A stretch of DNA of 64,000 nucleotides from Erythrobacter sp. JK5 (GTDB lineage Bacteria > Pseudomonadota > Alphaproteobacteria > Sphingomonadales > Sphingomonadaceae), in the NCBI RefSeq assembly GCF_018205975.1, contig NZ_CP073577.1, positions 2,666,001 through 2,730,000 of the forward strand, read 5' to 3'. Positions 1 to 7,762 of the stretch are shown piece after piece. Below the pieces are notes generated by a model. The model saw nothing but the letters and a program-made list of their open reading frames with translations. It searched no databases and was not told the DNA's origin. Each line of letters begins with the position of its first letter. The first letter of the stretch is position 1. Position numbers and translations under genes: made by a program.

Positions 1-269
1 GGCTTGTCGAACCTTTCGTTCTCGACCACGACCAGCGAATCGCTGCCCAGCACGATCGCGTCCGTGTACTCGGACGCCAGCGCAGCCGCCTTGGCAACGC
101 TCAGCGCCTGGGCGATTTGCGCAGGGGAAGCATCGGTCAGCCCCGCTTCGATCCGGCGCTCGTCGATCTCAGCAGGAATCGCTTCGTAGCGAACTCCCGC
201 CGCATCGAGCATCGCCCGGCGCGACGCCGATTTCGACGCGAGGATCAGCCGCGGGCGCTCATTGCTCAT
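1..269 (-). CDS. maf: Maf-like nucleotide pyrophosphatase, 3' part outside window
   Basis: Only the first 89 residues are visible; the gene runs off the left edge. The N-terminus LILASKSASRRAML and the later GSDSLVVV segment are the signature strands of the Maf/YceF/YhdE family, which hydrolyses non-canonical or modified nucleoside triphosphates in the cytoplasm. The ATG overlaps the stop of the upstream ppsR gene in an ATGA, so the two are translationally coupled. In alphaproteobacteria this pair commonly lies beside the origin. The Maf subfamily cannot be decided without the rest of the protein. Confidence 0.85.
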   Translation of the reverse strand, partial: MSNERPRLILASKSASRRAMLDAAGVRYEAIPAEIDERRIEAGLTDASPAQIAQALSVAKAAALASEYTDAIVLGSDSLVVVENERFDK

Positions 270-1111
270 ATCGGCTTGGATACCCCGTCGACCGGTTTTT
301 CGCGGCGTTTGCGCTCCTGCACCAGGCGGATGATCGCCGCCGCGCTCTCTTCGATCGAACGTCGGGTTACGTCGATCACCGGCCAGCCATTGTCGGCAAA
401 CATCCGCCGCGCGAACTGGATTTCGGCCTTCACCCGCTCGTTGTCGACATAGGATGTCTCGGTCGCTTCGTTGAGCGAGAGCAGGCGGTTGCGCCGGATC
501 TGCACCAGCCGCTCGGGCGCGGTGGTAAGGCCGACGACCAGCGGATTGCGCAAGCGGAACAGGCTGTCGGGCGGCGGGCTTTCGACCACCAGCGGGATGT
601 TCGCCGTCTTGTAGCCGCGATTGGCAAGGTAGATGCTGGTCGGCGTCTTCGAGCTGCGCGACACGCCGGCGAGCACGATGTCGGCTTCTTCCCAGTCGTC
701 GTGCCCGATCCCGTCATCGTGCGCGATCGTGTACTGGATCGCATCGACGCGGCGGAAATAGTCGGCATCCATCAGGTGCTGGCGGCCAGGGCGGCCGTGC
801 GCCTCTTGCCCGAGCTGCGCTTCGAGCGCGGCAGTCACTTGATCGAGCACCGGAACCGCAGGCAGACCCAGCGTGCGACAATGATCTTCGAGCCGTGTGC
901 GGGTATCGGGGTTGACCAGGGTGAACAGCACCAGCCCCGGATTGTCGGCGAGATCGGGGACGATCCGGTCGAGGTGCTGGAGCGATCGCACCATCGGCCA
1001 GAAATGGCGGCTGACGTCGGGTCCGTCGAATTGCGCCAGCGCTGCCTTGGCGATCATTTCGAGCGTCTCGCCGGTCGAATCCGAGACGAGGTGCAGGTTG
1101 AGACGAGGCAT
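266..1111 (-). CDS. ppsR: Pyruvate,water/phosphate dikinase regulatory protein (PpsR/DUF299)
   Basis: A 281-residue bifunctional kinase/pyrophosphorylase of the DUF299 family, which reversibly phosphorylates PEP synthase or pyruvate phosphate dikinase and so controls gluconeogenic PEP formation. It opens with MPRLNLHLVSDSTGETLEMI, the usual LVSDSTGET start, and near residue 150 carries the P-loop-like GVSRSSKTPTSIYLA. The reading frame stays open for 93 further codons upstream, but homology begins at this ATG, and a longer start would invade the putative origin. It is divergent from hemE across that region, and its stop overlaps the maf start by 4 bp. Confidence 0.93.
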   Translation of the reverse strand: MPRLNLHLVSDSTGETLEMIAKAALAQFDGPDVSRHFWPMVRSLQHLDRIVPDLADNPGLVLFTLVNPDTRTRLEDHCRTLGLPAVPVLDQVTAALEAQLGQEAHGRPGRQHLMDADYFRRVDAIQYTIAHDDGIGHDDWEEADIVLAGVSRSSKTPTSIYLANRGYKTANIPLVVESPPPDSLFRLRNPLVVGLTTAPERLVQIRRNRLLSLNEATETSYVDNERVKAEIQFARRMFADNGWPVIDVTRRSIEESAAAIIRLVQERKRREKPVDGVSKPI

Positions 1112-1140
1112 AGGGGTGATTCGGCGGCCCGGTTGCGGCT

Positions 1141-1149
1141 TGTGGATAC
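1141..1149 (-). promoter_or_regulatory. DnaA-box-like site
   Basis: TGTGGATAC on the plus strand is GTATCCACA on the minus strand, one mismatch (first base) from the DnaA box TTATCCACA. It lies 30 bp inside the putative origin from the ppsR start. Confidence 0.5.
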
Positions 1150-1374
1150 GCGTGGGCATAAACCACGGGACAGGATCGTCGACAAGCGGGGTATGGATTT
1201 TCCTGCGCGCTGCCGGCGATTCCGCGAGCGCGTTTCTCGACACGAAGCAGAAGAATTCGACAGGCTGGGGACAGTGGGGATAGATCGTGCTTGACCGCGC
1301 AATCGCTCGGATTCGCATCGGTCGGCTGGGGGTGTTCGGGACGGGAGAAATCGGGCAGGAGCCGGGAATTCCCG

Positions 1375-1383
1375 CTATCCACA
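1375..1383 (+). promoter_or_regulatory. DnaA-box-like site next to A/T block
   Basis: CTATCCACA matches the DnaA box TTATCCACA at 8 of 9 positions. It lies 24 bp from the A/T-rich block, the usual layout of a DnaA box next to a DNA unwinding element. Confidence 0.55.
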
Positions 1384-1406
1384 GGGCCAACAGACTCCTT
1401 CAACCC

Positions 1407-1432
1407 ATTTATAAATAATTATTAATTGTTTA
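1407..1432. other. A/T-rich block, candidate DNA unwinding element
   Basis: Twenty-six bases containing only one G and no C, in a region otherwise above 60 percent GC by eye, immediately before the hemE ribosome-binding site (GAGGA, 6 bp before the ATG). It could serve both as origin unwinding element and as a flexible hemE promoter or leader region. Confidence 0.5.
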
Positions 1433-1442
1433 GAGGAACGCA

Positions 1443-2462
1443 ATGCCCGGTCCGCTGCTCGATACATTGAAGGGTGCGAAGCCCGATATCGCCCCCGTCT
1501 GGCTCATGCGCCAAGCGGGGCGATACCTGCCGGAATATCGCGAACTGCGCGCGGAAAAGGGCGGGTTTCTCGAACTGGTCTATGACAGCGAAGCCGCGGC
1601 CGAAATCACCGTCCAGCCGATCCGGCGGTTCGGGTTCGATGGCGCGATCCTGTTTTCCGATATCCTGATCGTCCCGCATGCGATGGGGCAAGGGCTTGCG
1701 TTTCTCGCCGGAGAGGGGCCGAAGCTGAGCCCGACCCTGCTCGAAGCGGAACTGAACGATTTCACCGCCACCCCCGCGAGGTTCGATCCGATCTACGAGA
1801 CGGTGCGGCTCACCCGCCGGCAGATCGGCGACGCGGTGACGATGCTCGGCTTTGCAGGATCGCCCTGGACGGTCGCAACCTACATGATCGCGGGCGAAGG
1901 TTCGAAGGATCAGGGCCCCGCGCGGCTGCTCGCCTACCGCGATCCGGCCCGCATGCAGGCAATCCTCGATGCGATCATCGAGGTGTCGGTTACCTATCTG
2001 CGGGGTCAGATCGATGCGGGTGCCGAGGCGGTGCAATTGTTCGACAGCTGGGCGGGGAGCCTCGCACCCGACGAGTTCGAGCGCTGGGTGATCGCTCCCA
2101 ATGCCGCGATCGTCGCGCAGATCGGGCAATCGCATTCGGATACGCCGGTGATCGGCTTTCCCAAGGGGGCAGGGGCGAAACTGCCCGCTTATGCCCGCGA
2201 GACCGGGGTCGATGCGATCGGGCTCGACGAGACGCTCGATCCGGTCTGGGCGCATGAAGTGCTGCCCGACGGCATGCCGGTTCAGGGCAATCTCGATCCC
2301 CTGCTGGTCGAAGCCGGCGGTCCGATGCTGCCGAACCGCGTTCGAGCGATCCTCGACGCGTTCGAGGATCGCCCCCATATCTTCAACCTCGGGCATGGCA
2401 TCGGCCAATTCACGCCGATCGAGCATGTCGAGCGGTTGCTCGCCGCTGTCAGGGGAGGGTAG
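1443..2462 (+). CDS. hemE: Uroporphyrinogen decarboxylase
   Basis: A 339-residue cytoplasmic enzyme that converts uroporphyrinogen III to coproporphyrinogen III in heme synthesis. The active-site N-terminal motif PVWLMRQAGRYLPEYR is intact near residue 20, followed by LFSDILIVPHAMGQGL, GFAGSPWTVATYM and, near the end, FNLGHGIGQFTP, all family hallmarks. Length is normal. The ATG is preceded by GAGGA. It is the first gene to the right of the putative origin, as in Caulobacter, and is followed after 9 bp by hemJ, the second of three heme genes in the window (hemB is at 31 kb). Confidence 0.97.
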   Translation: MPGPLLDTLKGAKPDIAPVWLMRQAGRYLPEYRELRAEKGGFLELVYDSEAAAEITVQPIRRFGFDGAILFSDILIVPHAMGQGLAFLAGEGPKLSPTLLEAELNDFTATPARFDPIYETVRLTRRQIGDAVTMLGFAGSPWTVATYMIAGEGSKDQGPARLLAYRDPARMQAILDAIIEVSVTYLRGQIDAGAEAVQLFDSWAGSLAPDEFERWVIAPNAAIVAQIGQSHSDTPVIGFPKGAGAKLPAYARETGVDAIGLDETLDPVWAHEVLPDGMPVQGNLDPLLVEAGGPMLPNRVRAILDAFEDRPHIFNLGHGIGQFTPIEHVERLLAAVRGG

Positions 2463-2471
2463 GGCACCACC

Positions 2472-2915
2472 ATGCAGACCACGCTTCTTTCGCTCTATCC
2501 CTGGTTGAAGATCGGGCACGTCATCTTCATGACCTTCTGGCTTGCCGGATTGTTCATGCTGCCGCGCCAGTGCATCTATATGCTCGACCACGCGCCGGGC
2601 AGCGCGGGCGAGGCCAAGTGGGCCGAGCGGATGGGCAAGCTGCGCACCATCATCCTCACGCCCAGCCTGACTGCGGTGTGGGTGCTGGGACTGACGCTGG
2701 CGGTGACGATCGGGGCGTTCAGCGAGGGTTGGTTTCATGCCAAGCTGACGCTGGTTGTGCTGCTGTCGGGCTATCACGGCTGGCTGGTTGCACAGACCAG
2801 GAAAATGGCGCGGGGCGAGCGACCGCTGAGTGAAAAGCGCCTGCGCATGGTCGGCGAGGTGCCGGGCCTCCTGCTCGTCCTGATCGTCGCGCTCGTCTAC
2901 CTGAAGCCGTTCTGA
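2472..2915 (+). CDS. hemJ: Protoporphyrinogen IX oxidase HemJ (membrane protein)
   Basis: A 147-residue inner-membrane protein with about four hydrophobic segments (near 8-30, 57-80, 86-104 and 128-146). KIGHVIFMTFWLAGLFMLPR carries the conserved His and the LPR motif of HemJ, the oxygen-independent oxidase that makes protoporphyrin IX in bacteria lacking HemG or HemY. Its place directly after hemE supports this over a generic CopD-like membrane protein. The two genes are close enough to share a transcript. Confidence 0.9.
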   Translation: MQTTLLSLYPWLKIGHVIFMTFWLAGLFMLPRQCIYMLDHAPGSAGEAKWAERMGKLRTIILTPSLTAVWVLGLTLAVTIGAFSEGWFHAKLTLVVLLSGYHGWLVAQTRKMARGERPLSEKRLRMVGEVPGLLLVLIVALVYLKPF

Positions 2916-2947
2916 GACGATAAGCGGGTCACCGCGCGCTTTCCCGA

Positions 2948-2976
2948 TTGACCTTCGTGCAACCGGGACATATTTT
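2948..2976 (+). promoter_or_regulatory. Candidate sigma-70-type promoter for rho, with long leader
   Basis: TTGACC (2948-2953) and TATTTT (2971-2976) are separated by exactly 17 bp, a good housekeeping promoter. Transcription would start near 2983 and leave an untranslated leader of about 150 nt before rho. That leader is rich in C and T (around 2985-3050) and has no obvious ORF, as expected if Rho loads there to terminate its own message. Autoregulation is inference from other rho genes. The rest of the 221-bp hemJ-rho gap shows nothing else. Confidence 0.45.
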
Positions 2977-3136
2977 CCCTGACATCACCTCCGGTTTGAC
3001 GGCGCGGCTTCCGCCCCGTCGGTCTGCTTTCTCCAAGCCCAGCCCTGCCGACCAGTCTGGTCGCGACACCAACAGGGCGCCTCGTTCACAGAGGTACTGA
3101 CCTGCCGGCCATCCAACTATCTGGAATATTTACACA

Positions 3137-4402
3137 ATGCATCTTAAAGACCTGAAACAGAAAACCCCGGCCGAGCTGGTTGCCATGGCCGAAGAGCTTG
3201 GGGTCGAGGGCGCTTCGACCATGCGGCGGCAGGACCTGCTGTTCAGCATTCTGCGCGAACTCGCCGAAGACGATGAATACGACGACAAGATCATGGGAAT
3301 CGGCACGATCGAGGTGCTGCAGGATGGATTCGGCTTCCTCCGCTCGCCCGAGGCGAATTATCTTGCCGGACCCGATGATATCTACGTGTCGCCCAACCAG
3401 ATCCGCAAATGGGGCCTGCGCACCGGCGATACGGTCGAAGGCGAAATTCGCGCGCCGCGGGATGGGGAGCGGTATTTTGCCCTGACCAGCCTCAGTTCGG
3501 TCAATTTCGAGGATCCCTCGGCGGTGCGGATGCGCACCAATTTCGACAACCTGACCCCGCTCTATCCCGATCAGAAACTCAATCTCGATACCGCCGATCC
3601 GACGGTGAAGGACAAGTCGGCGCGGGTGATCGACATCATTTCACCGCAGGGCAAGGGCCAGCGTGCGCTGATCGTCGCGCCGCCGCGAACCGGCAAGACG
3701 GTGCTGCTGCAGAACATCGCCAAGGCGATCACCGACAATCATCCCGAAGTGTTCCTGCTGGTGTTGCTGGTCGATGAGCGACCCGAGGAAGTGACCGACA
3801 TGCAGCGCAGCGTGAAGGGCGAGGTGATCTCCTCGACTTTCGATGAGCCGGCCAATCGCCACGTCCAGGTCGCTGAAATGGTGATCGAAAAGGCCAAGCG
3901 GCTGGTCGAACACAAGCACGACGTGGTGATCCTGCTCGATTCGATCACGCGTCTCGGTCGGGCCTACAACACCGTGGTTCCAAGCTCGGGCAAGGTGCTG
4001 ACCGGCGGTGTCGATGCCAACGCGCTCCAGCGGCCCAAGCGCTTCTTCGGCGCGGCGCGCAATATCGAAGAAGGCGGTTCGCTTTCGATCATCGCAACCG
4101 CGCTGATCGATACCGGGAGCCGGATGGACGAAGTGATCTTCGAGGAATTCAAAGGCACCGGTAACTCGGAAATCGTGCTCGACCGCAAGGTTTCGGATAA
4201 GCGCATCTTCCCCGCGCTCGATGTCGGCAAATCCGGCACCCGCAAGGAAGAACTGCTGGTCGAGAAGGACAAGCTGTCGAAGATGTGGGTGCTGCGCCGG
4301 ATCCTGATGCAGATGGGCACGGTCGACGCGATGGAATTCCTGCTCGACAAGATGAAGGACTCGAAAACCAACGAGGATTTCTTCGAGACGATGAACCAGT
4401 AA
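3137..4402 (+). CDS. rho: Transcription termination factor Rho
   Basis: A 421-residue hexameric RNA helicase that terminates transcription. The protein begins [20 protein letters not shown] (Rho N-terminal helical domain), continues with the cold-shock-like RNA-binding domain (about 48-125, including GFGFLRSP), then the RecA-like ATPase with Walker [12 protein letters not shown] (Lys near 187) and Walker [34 protein letters not shown] matches the Q and R loops. Length is typical for alphaproteobacteria, without the insertion domains of actinobacterial Rho. Confidence 0.98.
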   Translation: MHLKDLKQKTPAELVAMAEELGVEGASTMRRQDLLFSILRELAEDDEYDDKIMGIGTIEVLQDGFGFLRSPEANYLAGPDDIYVSPNQIRKWGLRTGDTVEGEIRAPRDGERYFALTSLSSVNFEDPSAVRMRTNFDNLTPLYPDQKLNLDTADPTVKDKSARVIDIISPQGKGQRALIVAPPRTGKTVLLQNIAKAITDNHPEVFLLVLLVDERPEEVTDMQRSVKGEVISSTFDEPANRHVQVAEMVIEKAKRLVEHKHDVVILLDSITRLGRAYNTVVPSSGKVLTGGVDANALQRPKRFFGAARNIEEGGSLSIIATALIDTGSRMDEVIFEEFKGTGNSEIVLDRKVSDKRIFPALDVGKSGTRKEELLVEKDKLSKMWVLRRILMQMGTVDAMEFLLDKMKDSKTNEDFFETMNQ

Positions 4403-4484
4403 GTGATTGCAATAAGGCGATTTCAACGGACATTGCGGCTGGAATGTTGGCAATTGCGGTGCCCGCGGCTAAGGCTCCGATCGT

Positions 4485-4877
4485 ATGCTGAGTCAGTATC
4501 TCTACATTAGCACTGCGCCGAGCCTGTCGCGCGAAGAGGTCGAGAAGATTCTCGAAACGAGTACGCGCAACAATCCGGCACACGGGATCACCGGGCTATT
4601 GCTCTATAACGGGCGGAATTTCCTGCAATTGCTCGAGGGTGAGGAAAACGAACTGGTCGGGCTGATGATGCGGATCGGCAGCGACAAGCGGCATACCGGC
4701 GTGTCGCTGCTGTCGAGCACGCAAATCGACGCCCGCAGCTGTCCGGATTGGGCGATGAAGCGCATGTTCATCGCGGAATCGGTCCAGAGCCGACGCGATA
4801 CGCTGGACGACGAGTTGCCCCAGGCGCTCGACCCGGAGATCCGCAAGATGATCGTCAATTTCGCGGTCTTGAACTAG
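4485..4877 (+). CDS. BLUF-domain blue-light sensor (single-domain)
   Basis: A 130-residue protein that is almost entirely one BLUF domain, binding FAD to sense blue light. Visible signatures are the N-terminal YLYIS with the photocycle Tyr (residue 7), NNPAHGITGLLLYNGRN, FLQLLEGEE with the conserved Gln, and PDWAMKRMF with the semi-conserved Trp. A short helical C-terminus follows but no output domain is fused, so it must signal through a partner. It stands alone between rho and a convergent gene. Its target is unknown. Confidence 0.92.
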   Translation: MLSQYLYISTAPSLSREEVEKILETSTRNNPAHGITGLLLYNGRNFLQLLEGEENELVGLMMRIGSDKRHTGVSLLSSTQIDARSCPDWAMKRMFIAESVQSRRDTLDDELPQALDPEIRKMIVNFAVLN

Positions 4878-4883
4878 CCGGCG

Positions 4884-5285
4884 CTACATCTCTCTTGCGC
4901 GTTCCAGCTGCGCAGCCATCATTTCCCAGACCTTGTTCACAGCCTTCAGCGGTCGAACCATGACTTTGAAATCGATGATCAGCCCGCTTTCGTCGAAGGT
5001 GATCATGTCGACGCCGTTGACGTGGATGCCGTCCATGTCGGTGGTGAACTCGAGTACCGCCGTACCGTTTCCAAGGACTTCGCGTATGTAGCGAAAGCTG
5101 TCGTTCCCAAGGGTTTGGCTGGCTGCTGCGAGATAGGCGATGACAATTGGTCTGCCGATCTGCGGGGTGTGGACGACCGGCGAATGGAACACTGCATCCT
5201 CGTGCATGATCGCGATCAGATCGTCGGGCCTGCTCCCGTTGTCGACCACTTCATGCCATCGGGCGAGTGCACGTTCTGTATTCAT
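4884..5285 (-). CDS. SnoaL-like / NTF2-fold protein
   Basis: A 133-residue small cytosolic protein with the cone-shaped NTF2 fold pattern: an N-terminal helix (RALARWHEVVDNGSRPDDLIAI), the short segment HEDAVFHSPV typical of SnoaL-like polyketide-cyclase-related proteins, and a C-terminal beta strand with FKVMVRPLKAV. Many such proteins have no known substrate, and none can be inferred here. It begins 9 bp after the stop of the dienelactone hydrolase gene, so the two probably form an operon. Confidence 0.8.
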   Translation of the reverse strand: MNTERALARWHEVVDNGSRPDDLIAIMHEDAVFHSPVVHTPQIGRPIVIAYLAAASQTLGNDSFRYIREVLGNGTAVLEFTTDMDGIHVNGVDMITFDESGLIIDFKVMVRPLKAVNKVWEMMAAQLERAREM

Positions 5286-5294
5286 AACAGATAC

Positions 5295-5993
5295 TTAGGA
5301 AAGATTCGCAGCAAAGAACGCCGATGTCCGCCGATCGGCCAGCTGCGCGGCCTGTTCATTGCGGCGCTTGCCGACTTCGGTCGCAAAGCCGTGGTCCAGA
5401 CCTTCGTAGTCGTGCAGCGTCACCTTCGGGTGATCGTCCAGCCCCTCATGCATCGCCGCCTGAGTGTCCTTGTCGACAAAGCCGTCCTCGGTCGGGATGT
5501 GGAGCATGAGCGGATGGGCGATCGCATGCTTTTCTCGCAGCAGGCCATCGATCCCGACGCCATAATAGCCGACCGAAGCGTCGATATCGGTGCGCGCCGC
5601 GGTCATGTAGGCGAGCCGGCCGCCGAGGCAGTAACCGACGCAGCCGACCTTCGTGATCCCCATGTCGCGGCGAATATGATGGATCGTCGCCTCGATATCG
5701 CGGATCCCCTGATCTTGATCGAACTTGCCCATCAGATCGAGTGCGCGCTCGAATTCCTGTTCGACATCGGGATCGAGCTCGACCCCCGGCTCAAGCCGCC
5801 AGAACAGGTCCGGCGCGACCGCCAGATACCCTTCGGCAGCGAGTTTGTCGCATTTCTGCCGGATACCCGGATTGACCCCGAAAATCTCCTGAATCACGAT
5901 TATCGCGGCCTTCGCGCCGCCAGCCGGGCGCGCAACATAGGCGGAGAATTGCGCGTCGCCGGAAAGAGTGGGGATCGAAACGGTCTCGGTCAT
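5295..5993 (-). CDS. Dienelactone hydrolase family protein
   Basis: A 232-residue alpha/beta hydrolase. The nucleophile Cys is in GYCLGG (near residue 121), the acid Asp in PTEDGFVD, and the His in GLDHGF, the Cys-Asp-His triad of dienelactone hydrolases. The early VIQEIFGVNPGIRQKCDKLA is also characteristic. The family hydrolyses dienelactone in chlorocatechol breakdown, but many members act on other esters, so the substrate stays open. It is transcribed with the SnoaL-like gene, away from DUF6489. Confidence 0.9.
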   Translation of the reverse strand: MTETVSIPTLSGDAQFSAYVARPAGGAKAAIIVIQEIFGVNPGIRQKCDKLAAEGYLAVAPDLFWRLEPGVELDPDVEQEFERALDLMGKFDQDQGIRDIEATIHHIRRDMGITKVGCVGYCLGGRLAYMTAARTDIDASVGYYGVGIDGLLREKHAIAHPLMLHIPTEDGFVDKDTQAAMHEGLDDHPKVTLHDYEGLDHGFATEVGKRRNEQAAQLADRRTSAFFAANLS

Positions 5994-6112
5994 CGCGGAT
6001 TTCCTCTTGAATGGGTGGATTGCGACTCCGGTCTATCCATTGCGTTCGGTTCATGCCAATCCCAAATGACAGGCGAGCGAAGGAACATCGCGCCATTGCG
6101 GGAGGACGCCCA

Positions 6113-6388
6113 ATGAAGATCAATGTCGAAATCGATTGTACGCCCGAGGAAGCGCGCACCTTCATGGGTTTGCCCGACGTGAGTCAGGCCAACAGCATCT
6201 ATGTCGACAACATCGCCAAGGCGATGAAGGGCGTCAGCAGTCCGGACCAGCTGCAGGAGTATGCCCAGGCGCTGGCGCCGATGGGGCAGGTGGGTCTCAA
6301 ACTGTTCCAGAGCTTCGTCGAGGGCGGAATGCGTGCGAGCCAGGGCGGCGCGGGCGGCAAGGGGAGCTCGAAGAAGGACGACGACTGA
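6113..6388 (+). CDS. DUF6489 family small protein
   Basis: A 91-residue protein beginning MKINVEIDCTPEEARTFMGL and ending in a Gly/Lys/Asp-rich tail (GGAGGKGSSKKDDD). I recognise it as the DUF6489 type found upstream of mnmE in sphingomonads; it has no known function. The ATG chosen has an SD-like GGAGGA 7 bp upstream; the frame stays open further 5' but that extension lacks family character. The hydrophobic middle with SFVEGGMRAS suggests a small amphipathic helical protein. It lies 21 bp before mnmE and is probably cotranscribed. Confidence 0.82.
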   Translation: MKINVEIDCTPEEARTFMGLPDVSQANSIYVDNIAKAMKGVSSPDQLQEYAQALAPMGQVGLKLFQSFVEGGMRASQGGAGGKGSSKKDDD

Positions 6389-6409
6389 CCTGAGGGGCTG
6401 ATTCGGCGC

Positions 6410-7687
6410 ATGTCGGACACGATTTTCGCGGTTTCCAGCGGCGCTCCTCCGGCAGCCATCGGGGTAATCCGGGTTTCGGGCCCCGCAGCACGTCATGCGG
6501 TGAAGACTCTGGCTGGTCGGGTGCCCGAGCCGCGGCGCGCTTCCCTTGCAGAATTGCGCGATGTTGAAGAGCGACTGCTCGATCAGGCGTTGATCCTGTG
6601 GTTTCCCGGTCCCGCCACTGCGACGGGAGAGGATCTCGCCGAATTCCACTGCCACGGGGGCCGGGCGGTGCTGAGGGCGGTCGAGCGCGCTCTGGAGAGC
6701 CTTGAAGGGGTGCGAGCGGCGGAACCCGGCGAGTTCACCCGGCGCGCCTTCGCCAACGGTCGGATTGATCTTGCCGAGGCGGAAGGTTTGGCCGATCTGC
6801 TGGCGGCGGAGACCGAGCTTCAGCGCGCGTCGGCCATCGCCAATGCCAGCGGAGCCATGTCGGCCAAAGTCGAAAGCTGGCGCGAACAGGTCCTTCACCT
6901 GTCGGCTCAGGTTGAGGCTGCTCTCGATTTTTCGGACGAGGACGACGTCGAGCAGCTGCCGGAGGGTTTCACGTGGAACATGGCCCGGCTGGGCAGTGAG
7001 ATTGCCGAGTGGCTCGGCAGACCCCGCTCCGATCGCCTGGGAGAAGGGTTCCGCGTCGTGCTCGCCGGACCGCCAAACTCGGGTAAGTCCACGCTTTTCA
7101 ACGCCTTGATCGAAAGCGAAGCGGCCATCACTTCGGCGATCGCGGGGACCACTCGCGATGTGATCGAACGATCCGTGGCGATTGCGGGTGTGCCGTTTAC
7201 TTTCGTCGACACTGCGGGTTTGCGCGTGAAAGGATCGGACGAGATCGAGGCGATCGGGATCGACCGGGCGCGCGAGCAGCTGCGGCGCGCCGATGTCGTG
7301 CTTTGGCTCGGTGATGAGGAAGAAGGGCCGGAAAACGCGTGGGAAATCGCAGCGCGCATGGACGCTCCGGATTTTGCACCCAAATCGCGCGCCATGTCTA
7401 CGCTTTCCGCCGTATCCGGTGAGGGGGTTGCGGCACTCAAGGCGCTGTTGGTCGATACGGCACGCGAGCGATTGCCCAAGCCGGGCGAGGCCGCGCTCAA
7501 CGCTCGCCAGCATGATCGGTTGAGCGAGGCAGCGACCGCGCTCAGGGCTGCGCAGGCGCATAGCGATCTGCTGCTCGTGGGCGAAGAGTTGCGCCGCGCG
7601 CGGCTCGCATTCGACCGGTTGATCGGCAGGGCAACGACGGAAGACATGCTCGACGCCCTGTTCGGACGATTTTGCATCGGGAAATAG
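6410..7687 (+). CDS. mnmE: tRNA modification GTPase MnmE (TrmE)
   Basis: A 425-residue GTPase that with MnmG installs the 5-carboxymethylaminomethyl group on wobble U34 of certain tRNAs. It has the N-terminal formyl-THF-binding domain, the GTPase domain with G1 GPPNSGKST, TTRD and DTAG, and the invariant C-terminal FCIGK whose Cys is needed for activity. The G4 position, usually NKxD, reads as ARMD, so guanine recognition is degenerate here. The coding sequence contains one parS site. A second lies between this gene and mnmG. Confidence 0.96.
   Translation: MSDTIFAVSSGAPPAAIGVIRVSGPAARHAVKTLAGRVPEPRRASLAELRDVEERLLDQALILWFPGPATATGEDLAEFHCHGGRAVLRAVERALESLEGVRAAEPGEFTRRAFANGRIDLAEAEGLADLLAAETELQRASAIANASGAMSAKVESWREQVLHLSAQVEAALDFSDEDDVEQLPEGFTWNMARLGSEIAEWLGRPRSDRLGEGFRVVLAGPPNSGKSTLFNALIESEAAITSAIAGTTRDVIERSVAIAGVPFTFVDTAGLRVKGSDEIEAIGIDRAREQLRRADVVLWLGDEEEGPENAWEIAARMDAPDFAPKSRAMSTLSAVSGEGVAALKALLVDTARERLPKPGEAALNARQHDRLSEAATALRAAQAHSDLLLVGEELRRARLAFDRLIGRATTEDMLDALFGRFCIGK
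6965..6980. promoter_or_regulatory. parS: parS centromere site 1 (inside mnmE)
   Basis: GGTTTCACGTGGAACA matches the parS consensus TGTTTCACGTGGAACA at 15 of 16 positions. In the protein it becomes the Thr-Trp-Asn after GF in the GTPase linker, so the site is embedded in coding sequence. Confidence 0.88.
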
Positions 7688-7707
7688 CCGGTCACCCTGT
7701 TCGGCCC

Positions 7708-7723
7708 CGTTTCACGTGGAACA
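7708..7723. promoter_or_regulatory. parS: parS centromere site 2 (mnmE-mnmG gap)
   Basis: CGTTTCACGTGGAACA, 15 of 16 to the parS consensus, in the 75-bp gap between mnmE and mnmG. ParB bound here could influence mnmG transcription. Confidence 0.9.
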
Positions 7724-7762
7724 GCTTTGACGCGGCGCGGATCAGACCCTATTTGCCCCGCC

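Larger units (their letters stand above)
1112..1442. other. oriC: Putative chromosomal replication origin (oriC) between ppsR and hemE
   Basis: This 331-bp gap separates the divergent genes ppsR and hemE. It contains two 8-of-9 matches to the DnaA box TTATCCACA (1141-1149 reverse, 1375-1383 forward) and a weaker 7-of-9 match at 1275-1283. It also holds four GANTC sites (1118, 1218, 1310, 1393), where about 1.3 would be expected by chance at even base composition, and an A/T block at 1407-1432. In Caulobacter the origin lies next to hemE. The gene orientation on both sides and the nearby parS-parAB set fit this. No CtrA TTAA-N7-TTAA site was seen. GC skew was not computed. Confidence 0.72.

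Noticed and set aside
1422..2777. Long open frame antisense to hemE and hemJ
   Set aside because: Typical high-GC shadow frame; the two sense genes are unambiguous and the antisense product is Arg/His-rich without domains.
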